The position numbers were made by a program, and so were the translations under genes. Below the pieces are notes generated by a model. It made no database searches, was not told the DNA's origin, and worked only from the letters and a program-made list of their open reading frames with translations. From Galaxea fascicularis (taxonomy: Eukaryota > Cnidaria > Anthozoa > Scleractinia > Euphylliidae): a stretch of 64,000 nt of DNA. Positions 11,557 through 23,900 of this stretch are shown one piece after another; positions within the stretch are counted from its first letter, which is position 1, and every line of letters starts with the position of its first letter. The stretch covers positions 12,126,306 through 12,190,305 of the forward strand of contig OX419341.1 in the NCBI GenBank assembly GCA_948470475.1, in the 5' to 3' direction.

Positions 11557-11737
11557 ATCTACTTGTAATGGTTACCACAAGAGAAGATTGACAAGTACAG
11601 ATGATCGTGATAACTGCTATGGGCTTTCCAGATGATATTACATGAAAATACTTCCATGATGGTGCTACTGTATATGACTGTCAACAGTGTAAAACATGGC
11701 GGTCTTTCTATTCAGCTGTGGATTACACCATTAAGGG

Positions 11738-11944
11738 TTATACAGAGCTTTCCACACTTGCATACCGCGGAATTGAAGCCTCAGCTCCTCCATCAGCACT
11801 TTCCAAGGCAGAAGGATACTCAGCATCATCATAAACCATTGCTGTGCGTACAGGAGCTAGAAGTGAATTGAACACTGCAGGGGAAGCTATTGCCCGCTGA
11901 CTGCGTCCATCAATAACACTTCTGAATGCATTTACCACACGGAT
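11738..11944 (-). CDS. ATP2B: PMCA exon 9: second half of calmodulin-binding domain and C-terminus
   Basis: Acceptor ttttcag|atcc. The exon opens with IRVVNAFRS, completing the calmodulin-binding helix, and ends at a TAA stop (11738-11740) after a Ser-rich tail finishing ESSV. Ser at -2 and Val at the end fit a class I PDZ ligand, as in the vertebrate b-type tails. Confidence 0.93.
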   Translation of the reverse strand: MRVVNAFRSVIDGRSQRAIASPAVFNSLLAPVRTAMVYDDAEYPSALESADGGAEASIPRYASVESSV

Positions 11945-14900
11945 CTGAAAAAAAGTTTTTGGTTACTACTGTTTGTATTTTACTATCCAAACATACACAC
12001 TTTGTTCAAGCTAACATTCTTCTCTAATAAAGAAACTACGGGATGATACATGGCCACGTAATGTGTGATCTCTCACGCAAAAAAATACACTAACAGTTTC
12101 AGGGTAAACGGGTGAAAACCAATTAAGGAACAGGTGGTGAATGGTTTTTCCAACGGCTTTAACAGCTTTTCCAATACTTTCAACAGGTGCCCAAAAACTT
12201 CCAAGAGGTTGTAATTTTTTTCCGACGGTTTGGACGCCTTTTACCAATGCTTTCAACGGGTAGCCCAACATCTTTTTTCAATGGTTCATTAACAAATTAA
12301 CAGCAGTTTTTTATGCGGATGTCCTCTTACTGATGATAAATTACATCATAACATTGTCAAAGTGCTATGGAAATCAAAAGCCGCAGGCGAATGATTTCTG
12401 CAGCAAACTTTGACAATGTTATGATGCAATATATCTATCATCAACAAGACGCCTGTAGGCGTTTACGCGGGATGTGTTTGTCAATATTACAGTGACACTA
12501 AATTTGAATGGTTGCCCCTGCACAGACGGAATCTTTTCATACGCACAAATAAATGTTAATGCAAATGCAAGCAATTGGTAGAGTATTACAAACATCGCTC
12601 GATAAATTGTGAGTGAATAGTAAACTCACTGTTTCGATTCATGTGATGTCAATACACAAAACCAAAACAACGTTAATTTTCAGATTAAATATTAAGTTTA
12701 CTCAGGTAAGCCTCCATTTACAGCTGAAAAGCAAAGGCATTTAATTTTTGCCTGGAGTAAAACACAGGCGCCCCAAGCTCAACATAAGTGACGCGTAAAC
12801 ATGCATGGTGTTGTGTTACACAGTTTGAATAAACACTTGAGTGGGAAAGTATCACCCGTGAGTATTTGTTTTACAAGGCAAAAATACCATACTATCTCAA
12901 TAAAAATCAACCTATTTCGATACAATGTTGTTTTGTTTGATGTATAAAAGTTTTCCAGGCTGGTTTTAGGGCATTTCAGCCGGATTTCTCAGTTTCCGTT
13001 TCCTACAGTAAAGTGAAACGCAAGGCAGAACACTCGTTGCAGATTGTCACCAGCTCGGAGTGAAGAAAAAAAGCATTGAAAACATAACTGCTTACCCATT
13101 TCCCCCACATGATAAAAGAAGAGATATAAACGCTTCCTATTAGCCCAATCTCAACCCAAAACTACTGCCATAGCTCCTGCTAGAAAGTTTTTTTTTCGAG
13201 TTAGCTTCCCCGATTAATTTTGTCGATAAGCTCGGCCAGACCGCCATGGACACATTAAACTTTCCAGAGGCATGCTGGGTTACAAAACATATCCCGGCAG
13301 GGGCGGTAGGCGGGAAGTTGTTGACAGACCAATCAAATTGCTCTAGGGGTCCCTACCTGGGATTTCTGTCAAGGTCAAGGACGCAGAGGAAGGAGGATTC
13401 ACAAGGAAGCCATTTTCTCACGTCAGCCTTTCTGTCGTTTTCCACCTTGACCTGGCACGGTCCTTGCAGGAGCCTGGCACGTGCTTCCAGGATGATGAAA
13501 AGCCAATGAAATCGAACGATTTTCTTGAGAGCCAATGAAATCGCACCATTCTCTCGGGACTTCCCGCGGGAATGGGAAACTTTAAAAAAACATTGCAATT
13601 TGTGGCTACGATGATAACGAAATTCAACCAAAACCTTAACGCGGTCCTCATCCCGCGTAATAAGCGGACAGGTGCAATAACAAAGAGCCAAAACAAACAA
13701 ACAGACTTTCTTCATTTGGTAAAAGTGTCTGTGGAAACTGTAACTTTCAGGCGACTTGACTGCATACGGTGGAATAAGTGAGGATTTCACGTAGGAATGT
13801 TTGTTAAGTGTTCTTCCGAACTTGCATTAATTAGAGATCCATGTGCTCATGGGTGGTTTCGTCTGAAGTGTAGGTTTTTCATGTGTTGTAAATCTGTGTG
13901 ATTGGTACTTGGTTGGTCTCCTCTGAATCGATAGATGCCATAACAAGTAAACACACAAATTTAATTCCACAAGTTCAGCACAAAGAAACTGATAAAATTT
14001 TTAAAAAGTTAGCAGAAACAAACGAGATCTTTCATAGAACCCACTCCATGGAATAAAGCAAACTGATCAAAATGAAAATTAGATGTTTTAACACATTAAG
14101 ATTTGCAAGTGCAATGAACAAACAAAACATCAAATGGTGCAGTTTACAGTTCTGAAATATTGGTTGGCCTTTTCCGATATCTGCTACAAAACTTGCTAGG
14201 TAAATTTTCAAAAGATGCCACAGAAGGTTAACTTCCTTCACTACTACACAAGAACTAACCTACATGTAACGGTTGTCTTGAAAAAATGTTGGGTTACGAT
14301 GTCAGCTAAATCAAAGGCAAATTTGGGAAGACGACGCGCATTAGCAATAACAAGATAATTGTTTCTCTCTTCCTCTCACTTTACCGATTGAGCAGACTGT
14401 TAAGGCCGATTATTTTGCTTAAAATCTCACCATGCTCACAAGCGGATTAACATTGATTCTGGTTCTGCCCAGTGTTATTTCATTTGAGTTGTAACTATTA
14501 TTTGGCTAGAGTGAACTTTCCCACCGGCTTTTCTCAACAATTTCAATGGGTAAGGGAAAAAACCAAACAGCTTTTTCCAACACATCTAATGGTTTGGAAG
14601 AAATTTCTTCACAGCTTTTCTCAATGCCTCCAAACAGGTTTTCCAAAGCCTTCAATGCTTACAACAGGCACCCAACAGCTAACAAACGGTTTTACCTGTT
14701 GAATTGAAAACCGTTCATGTACGTTTTTTAGCGAGAGGTCACTCTCATGTCAAAGGAGGAAAAGGTACTCAACAACTGCTGTGTCCACTGTTACATTTTC
14801 CCATCACTGTGTCCTTCAATTTCATTAAACTTCAAGGATTTTTCAAGTACTTTTCAAGACTTCGAGGACCAATACAAACCCTGTAATATCAGCTGTTCAG

Positions 14901-17900
14901 TTTTTAATAATTTGAATATTTACTGCTTCTGCTAAAACTGTTAATGAAGTTGTTTTTCAAATACATGAGTGTGTTTTTGGAGTAAATGAAAACTCTTCCT
15001 TTACATAACTCTATCACAAAATAATTCCACTGCAACACTTCTCAAATGTTTTCATGCAAAACCACTTAAATTATTTTTAGTCAGGAACTCACCTGATGCT
15101 GCAGTCTGGTGAGACCACGTATCCAGAGAAGCCGAGCCTTGCTGTCTTTTGCACCATCAGGTTCAACAATGGTCTCTACAGGAATCTCTTTTGTTCCAAA
15201 CCGACAAAGTTTAGGGAAGGATGCCTTTGGAACTGTAAGGACAAGCTGTCCCCAAAGCAGCTCAGTAAATCCCAAGAATATACACCATAGCCATTCTTCC
15301 CAGCCAAGGCCAGCCACATGGAATGCCTTGCCAGTAAATTGGATGATCAGTATCTGAAAATATACAGGAATGACATATGACCATTTGCAATACAAAGTAT
15401 TTGCAGCAGTGACACAATTGGATACAAGTATTTGAAGAAAAAGGCCATATTTAATACAGAACATGAAAACAAGAGATGGTGTATGGGACCTTTGCAGCCG
15501 GTCAGTCTGGTGGTACAAAAATGCCATGCTGGGCCACAAGCAAGACACCAAGACAAAACAAACAAAGAGCACACTGGACCAACAAGTACCAGTGTCAGTT
15601 TCCATGTGTGAAGCAGTTTTGCAATGTACCCTGCTGCTAAAAAAATTCAGTTACATGAACCATGATCTGATAATCACTCTTTTCGTGGTGGGCACTAAGT
15701 AACAACGACTGAGACCAGAAATAAAATCATTCTTGGAAATGAATTTTCAAATAATATATATATATATTTAGGCAAGTCTAAAAGCAGAGCTCCACAGTTC
15801 TTTCCTTATCGTATAGCATTTACAGATAAACTAATATCAATGCCAGGACTCGAGCCAGGACTCTAGTCATAAGGACTTCTGCATTGTGATTATAAGTTTT
15901 TTACTGCATTGCTGCAGAGCCACAGCCACCATTTAATCAAGTGCAAATGTACATTTTCGAAATATCATCGGCCTTTGTGGCTCAAGGGACTACATGAACG
16001 AGCATAAATGACTAACGAACTTTCGCTTTATCACAGGTTAATAACATCTCAATAAAAGTGGCGTAACACACTACATTAGATTAACAGTCCCAGTGTATGG
16101 AACGCCAGATCTGTCTTATGGTACTTTTTTTTATTTTATTGGGTGGTTATGTCATCATATTTGGCACTTATGTTGTTATCTTCGGTTCTTTCTTCATTAT
16201 ATTCGGTGCTTATTTCATTATACTCGGTGCTTATGTCTTTATATGCGGTGCTGTCTTCATTATGTTCGGTGCTTCCCTCGTTATTTATATTCGGTTCTTT
16301 CTTCATTATATTCGGTGCTTTCTTTGTTATATTCGGTTCTAACGTTGTTTGGTGTTTTCTTCATTATTACGGGTGCTAACACTTTTATATTCGGTGCAAA
16401 GGACATTATATTCGGTACTTTGTTGTTGGGTGATTACTTCATTATATTCGGTACTTACTTCATTTCATTCGGTGCTTACTTCGATATGATCGTCACCAGC
16501 CTTCGCAAGGGGCCGTACAGCCCTTATGCGTGATAACGTCAAGATTTCTTTGGTAACATCAAAGCGAGGCTTGGTGGTGATCATTCGTGGGAAAATCAAG
16601 ACAATGTAGGCACTTTGAACATGTCTGTAGGGAATCCGCCGAAAACTACCCTTACAGAGGATGATATTGACGGAGCTTCTATACGAGGAAAGACCCCTGG
16701 CCAACTGACTTTTCCACAGTTGAAGAGATGGTTTTCGTCCGGTAAATGAGCGAAGGAAAGGAACGAAGCGACGTTTTGTCACAAGGTTACGTACGGACTG
16801 TTTACATTACGCAGCGCAGATTTGTTACAGAAATATAAATTTATTTCACTGAAAAAGATTGTATATTCCTCTCAGGATTCAGAGTTATATTGACGGAGTT
16901 CTCGATAAGGACCTTGTTTATCCGGACAATGGAGAAAACATTGAATGAAAACGGCGGAAGCCTGGCATTGATGCTGGCAATGTCATCCTGACCGCCAGTG
17001 ATATATTTTTTTCTCCCGAGCACTGCTCTAAGTGTGGAAACAAATCGCCGATGGTCGAACTCTTCTGCTAAAATTTTCCCTGACTAGTATGATGGCATAT
17101 ACCTGTACTTTGTTGCTCGAAAAGTATGCGAGGGACAAGTTGCCGGCGATTTCAAGCACACAAACAATCATTCTTATCCGCTTTTTAAAGCCGGGCAAAC
17201 AATCATGCTTATCCGCTTTTGTTATGATCATCTTGTTTCGGTGACATCAAATGACCATCCTTCGCGTAGCATTTTTGTTTTCGCTCAACAAGCGTACGCT
17301 TTTTTGGAGGTTTTCTTGTTTCTTTCTTTTTCACGAAGCAAAACTTAGTTGGAATAGATTCTGTTTTTAAGTCTGATAAATTGTTACAGCCACATGCAAC
17401 TTTTTTGCTGAACGTAAACAAAGGACGCGAATATTGATCACCACCAAGCCTAGCTTTGATGTTACCAAAGAAATCTTGACGTCATCACGCACAAGGGCTG
17501 TACGGCCCCTTGCGAAGACTGGTGACGATCATAACGAAGAAAGCACCGAATGAAATGAAGTAAGCACCGAATATAATGAAGTAATCACCCAACAACGAAG
17601 TACCGAATATAATGTCCTTTGCACCGAATATAAGGAAGAGAGTACCGAATATAAAAGTGTTAGCACCCGTAATAATGAAGAAAACACCAAACAACGTTAG
17701 AACCGAATATAACAAAGAAAGCACCGAATATAATAAAAACAGCACCGAACATAATGAAAAAAGCACCGAATATAATGAAGAAAGAACCGAATATAACGAG
17801 GGAAGCACCGAATATAATGAAATAAGCACCGAATGTAATGAAGACAGCACCGCATATAAAGACATAAGCACCGAGTATATAGAAATAAGCACCGAATATA

Positions 17901-20900
17901 ATGAAGAAAGAACCGAATATAACAACACAAGTGCCAAATATAATGACATAACCACCCAATAAAATAAAAAAAAGTACCATAAGACAGTTCTGGCGTTCCA
18001 TACCAGTGTCCCACTTTTAACTCCAACATCACAACCGGTTATAAGCTTTGGCTGAGTCACATGTATCAGAGTCATTTTAACCTCATCAAACCGAAGTATT
18101 CCACAACAAAACAAAATGGCAAAACCCCAAACCCCCTCTTCGACACCACCGCCCCCCCCCCCCCCCCAAAAAAAAAAAAGCTCGAAAAGTACTTTGCTCG
18201 CCATATTTTATGGTGTCATTTTTGTTATCTATAAGAGTAAACACTACAGAAAACTACAGTTGATGTCCTTATGACAATAGTACCAAAAAATATTGAGCGA
18301 TATTGACTTAACTTTTGGTTGTGAAAAGTGACTGCGGCACAACAAAAACCATGAATCAACTCAGGTGATCAACTGCAAAAGGTTGAGAATGGTTTTCTTC
18401 TTGATTTCGATCAACTAGAAATATTGCAAACTACAAACCTTGGCTACAAGTCATGGGTGGTATTATATTTGACATCACTGTTAATGATAACTGATTGGCA
18501 ATAACAACAGACGAATAAATGGATTTCAGAAAAGCATTTGTCAACCATAGACCAATTAAAGACGAAGGTTTTACTGCAGTTAGCCTTTAAAGTCTGTGAT
18601 TTTTTAAGTAACAATGAGAATTGCTGTGAGGGACAACATATTTCTGACATTTCGAATGCTGCAGCTGTTAAAAATCAAGTTTGGCAAGGAGTTGTTGCTC
18701 TTTGCAAGAGTTTTCTAAATGTCACTCTGGCTCTTGTAAAGGTGTAAAACAAAGCAGAGCCGAGGATATTAACCGTCTGGACTTCACTTGGCTTTTCTCC
18801 AAAAAAATGTGCCCAAAAATGAGCGACGGCAGGGAAAACGAAGAGTTTTAGGATTCAAAATGAAATATTGGATAGAAAACTTTCGGAAAAAACACGGCAG
18901 CATTTCTGAGTCCAAACCAATTTCAGATGGAAGCCTGAAAACAACAAAACGTAAGAAAACCAACAAAAACAATGCGAATACTATCTCTTCGGCATTTCTC
19001 GTAGAAATTGGAAAAATAAGTAACAAACACAAGCGTAACTTGTGAAACCGAGATATATCACTAATCAGTTTTCTTGGCATAAATGTCCGTATAAAAGACA
19101 AAACAGGAGTACTAACCTGCAGACATTTTAAGTCAGTCAACATTCTCTCCGAATGCAGAGCTTAAGCAGAAGCCATCATTTCACACCAAAGTATTACTTC
19201 TCAAGTCTACTACTATAGACTGCAAGCAGTCTCTCTTTTGCTCTAAAATCTGTGGAACGAACGTGGATGCTTGTCATGGGTGAAAAGAGGGACTGCAAGG
19301 GTTTCATACAGCATTTCTGAATCCCAGCACTCTGGTGATGGAGTGTTTTGATTGGCCAGTCTATGAAATGATGAGGAGTTAACCGTCACCAACATTCAAC
19401 GCTAATCAACAACACTTTGAGGGCTTACTCCATAACCACCAGCTGCCGTTTTACACTGTACAATGCAAGGAACAAGCCATACTCGCTCTTCTTGAAAAGG
19501 AAAGATATTTTTGCCCTTTTGCCGACAAGTTTTGGTAAAAGCTGTATTTACCAAAACTATTCTACGAGGATCAGTCTTCATTTGATCAAAGCTATTCTGT
19601 TGCAAAAAGTGTAATCGATGCTGTTGCACTGTAATACGCCAGCCGTTTGGAAGTGCTGATTGCTAAGAAGCTGGTCAGAAATGAGATTTTTGCTTCATAC
19701 AACAGCTAGGTGAGTCACTTTGCAGCAATGTAAATCCAAGCCGCTCAGAGTCTGGAGAATGCGTTTCTTCTCCCCCTTCGAGAGGAGACAAAAATATTTT
19801 CTCTGCTGATGTAGTTGATGTATGATGTTTTGGGCTGTTCACAGATCTTGCATGTTCGTCTACATAAACGTCATAAATCCGACACAGACAGCTTTCTATT
19901 ATTACTGGTTTCTTTGATGTAGAACCACTCATCGCATCTTTGTGCCAAAAAACTTGTCCGTGATCACTTCAATGGATTTTAAAACCTGCTCAAGGCGAGG
20001 TGGGCGTAGATAATGTAAACTGTTAAACTGTCACCGGGATTCGGAATGCTCTATGAAACCCGTAGAGTCCCTCTTTTCACTCGTAGCAGGAGCCCACGAA
20101 ACTACCAGCTCGCGGATTCCCTGCTCGTATGTCACATTTGTTCCCCAGATTTTAGAGTAAAATAGAAACTGCTTGCAGTCTACTACTACCAGCTTCTTTA
20201 ATTAAGGATTTTTAGTGGCAACACCATCCAGTTTAACACACAGCAACGTCTGAAGACAGCAACTGTATGATTAAAACCTTGCCAAACCACACGATCTTTT
20301 CTCTCAAAGACCCATCCACTTAAATGGCAAACCTGTTTTCAAATAAAACCGCCGAAAAAATGCAGGAAAAAAGTTTTTTCCAAACTGTTTCGCACCTAAT
20401 CACAACAAGCGTTGACTGTAAAGATGTTTACTTGATGAAGTTGAAGCCGTGTCGAGCTTCAGCTGAGTGCACAAAAAATTAAGCCTTGTTTTGGCCTGGC
20501 TTGAGCCTGTGATCCAATCGGAAACCAGTACCTGGTCAGCATTCAACTTAAAAAAAAAAGCTGACCTCAATGAGCTCTTAACTTGAGCCCATGATATGGT
20601 GATGTGATACTGGTCAGCGGATACCTTGTTTTGACAGATGGCAATTGACCATAACATGGATGTCCGCTGTAAACTTGGCGGTAAACTGAAGTATGGCCGC
20701 CATGTTGGATTATTATCATTATCATTATCAACATTGACGTCGCCGTGCGTTCGCGCCCACGATCAATACCACTAGCCATGATTACTATGAGAAAAGCAGT
20801 TCACAGTTTTCTATAGGTATGGTGCTCCGCTTGGCGGCCCTTTGGGTCGCAGGAGTTCCACTATTAACTCTTTTAGTCTCCTACCTGAACAACAAAGGTT

Positions 20901-23900
20901 CCAGCCATGATGCCAATAAACACAGGGTTACGGAAAATGCCTTCAAATACATTCCTCTCCCCATGTACTTTTCGTGAGTTTATTTCATTGAATAGCTGCA
21001 GCATGACAAATGTATTAAATACAAGGCTCGAGTGAATTGTGGGTTTACAGCGTGTAGTCTCCAGGTAGCCATCTTCAATGTCAAACAAATCATCAGCCAG
21101 AAACACAAGGACAAATAGGACTATCAACTGGTAGATAGCATGACCAAGAATGTTCCTGATCATGGACCGTGAGATCAGTGGCTTGCTGCGCCCATACGGT
21201 TTCCGCTTTAAAAGATCCTCTGTTGGGGGCTCTGTGGCCAATGCCAGAGATGCAAAGGAGTCCATAATCAGGTTTACCCAAAGGAGCTGTGTGCCAGTTA
21301 GAGGACTAACCTAAGTTTTTTTAACAAGAAACAATCAGGCAAACTCATTGAAAATGTCCATGAAAAAACTTCAATTTCTGACTTGCAATACATAAGTAAA
21401 TCAGTCAGTCAAATAATGACTTTGAAAGCCACCTATTGGAAAAAAGAACTGTTTCAGAAAAAGAGATAGGCAGGTTAGAGGGTTACACATGCTTGCCTCA
21501 CAAGTACTCATTACCACTCCCTTATCCTACCTGAACAACACAGGCTCCCACAAACGCAACAACAATAGCAACCAAGTTGACTGTCAGCTGAAACTGCAGA
21601 AACTTCGAGATACTGTCATAGACATTGCGGCCCCACATCACAGCTTTTACTATGCTCCTAAAGTTGTCATCAGTGAGAATAATATCTGATGCTTCTTTAG
21701 CAACATCTGTCCCTGCAATACCCTAACAGGAACAGAGAAAGTTAACTGTTTCATCCTGGTTGATCCCATTTAGCCCCCCTTTCATCTTTTGGCCTACAAA
21801 TTTGTGCCATTTACAATGGAGTGATTGCCTTAAACTATGAAGATATATCTATGACAAAATTCAATCCTCAGTAATTGAAATATAATTTTCCAAAATACCA
21901 ATGCATCAATCTGAAGTTGAATGGCAAAACCTGTTTCGGGTATCATGGGCATAATGGTAAAAGACATCCAGCACATAGATAAAACACAAATAGGCATAAT
22001 GTAAAAAGGCAACACACTAATAGGCATATAGCCATCACACAGATGGGAGAGAGGCAAAACGCAAAAGGTATCACTAAAAGCATAACGCAAAAGCCTTCAC
22101 ACAGATGGGAGAGATAGGCATAATGCAAAAAGACATCACTCTAATAGGCATGATGTGAAGAGGCATAACACAAAAAAGCATTGTGCTAATAGGCATAACA
22201 CGAATAGGCATAATGCTAAAAGGCATCACACTAATAGGCATCATGCAAAAAAGCTATCACACAGATGGGAGAGATAAGCATAATGCAAAAAGCCATCACG
22301 CCAAGAAGAGATGGTCAGGTGAGGTGGAGGGGTTGGAATATTGCTGTTGAAAAGCGCCCGCAGAAACCGGGTTGGTTTCTGCCTGGTTGACCTGTACCAG
22401 CAGGTACAGTAGGATTATCCTCGTGATAGGAATTTTTTTTTTATTTTGTGTTTTTGCAGTAGCCCTTCAAAGAATGGAGACTAGTTGTGGACTCCGTGGG
22501 TAAATAGCTTCAGCTCTTAAAAGTATGTTGATTAGTTGTTCAAGTCGAACTGTAAATCACTCTGCCTATTTTCTACCTGACATGATAGTTCAGTAAGAGT
22601 TTTCCTCAAATATTGAGCCAAGAGATCCTGAGGGGAAGAAGGTATCACCTGCTCTGACACCATCTTCTCAAAGCACTGATGAAACGTTCAATGGCGCATG
22701 GCTGGGTCCTTCCTGTGACTGCTGACTATTTTCCCTTGTCCCTTTTTGTGTAATACCTATTTTTGTTGTCTGTTAGTGATGCAATTCTGCATGATGTCTT
22801 TTAGTCTTATGCTTACTTGCGTGATGCCTTTCTGCGTTATGCCCTCTAGCATTATGTCTGCTTGCATGATGCCTATTTACATTATGTCTAAATGTGTGAT
22901 GCCTTTTAGCATTATGCCTTTCTATGTGATGAACAGTAAGGAGCATAATGAGCGTTAGAATCAAAGATGCATGATACAATCAATCCCCCCCCCCCAAAAA
23001 AAATAAATAAATAAGACCCACACATTACAAAAGAAAATCCCATTTTTTGAAAAACTTTGGAAGCACTTTTTTTGCTGCAGCAATTTCCTTCAATATGACA
23101 AGTTTTTTATGCAGCCGCAGATGGAAACTCCGAAAACGTAGCCTGTCCTCGCGCCCACTAGTGCAAAAGATATTAATAGTATTTTGCAGTAAGAATACAG
23201 TAATTTAGTGCCTGCCCCTTAACCGATCTCTCATGACAGCCGTACTAGGTTTTGCTTAAATTTAAAGAGAGATGTTCCTGAGTTTTTTTTATACCACCAG
23301 GTTTGAAACTGATTCCAGAAGGAGGCAGTCTCATTGCAAAAAACTAACAGGTGGTTTAAAGTTTGCTTCTTGCTTTTACAAAGGGTACAGAGATTGTTGT
23401 CCTTTATGCCATCTTGACATAGGCTCACTTGAGTAGGTAGTATGTTATGTATACTTTTGTCGTGAAACATTTGGAGTTTAACCTCTTTTGTGGTATTAAG
23501 AGCAGCTGCCTGTAAGGATCGAGAATCACTTGTCAACGATCAATTTGGCACATCGCTGATATTTTGCTCAAAGACAACCTTTGGTGGACTATTTTCAAAA
23601 ATCATGTTTGAAAGTTCCATCGATTTTTTGATTTTGAGAAATTCACGATAATCTCAAAGTGCGGTTTTTCTCTTAGTCAAGCGTCCGAAATAACATGCGG
23701 AGACGGAGTGCCTCTGAGGACTCAAAATATCTTCAATTGAAATCAAACTTTACACAATCCTAGAACAACTATTTGTCTAAATATTGCACTTTTAATCATT
23801 TCAAACCTGTAAATTTTGCGACTTCGACAGACAATCAACACAATACCTTTGAAGAGCCCTTAAAAAAACGCCAAATTATGAGTAATTTTCAACAGCAGAA

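Noticed and set aside
13353..13790. Overlapping open frames of 145, 92 and 69 codons
   Set aside because: They overlap on both strands in an intron with no family signal and no splice context; probably chance.
15840..15935. A tRNA-like stretch on the minus strand (ggctcgagtcc resembles box B)
   Set aside because: No acceptor stem pairing or clear box A; too weak.
16093..16533. Hydrophobic repetitive open frames (also 17485-18204) that look like multi-pass membrane proteins
   Set aside because: They are translations of a 20-21-bp minisatellite that is open in several phases and on inverted arms; no splice sites, no start context, no family.
21948..22310. A CRISPR-like array of short repeats
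   Set aside because: Units are degenerate, spacers are not unique, and the context is a eukaryotic intron.
22746..22979. Met-rich and His-rich short frames
   Set aside because: Shadows of the gcattatgcct repeat array.
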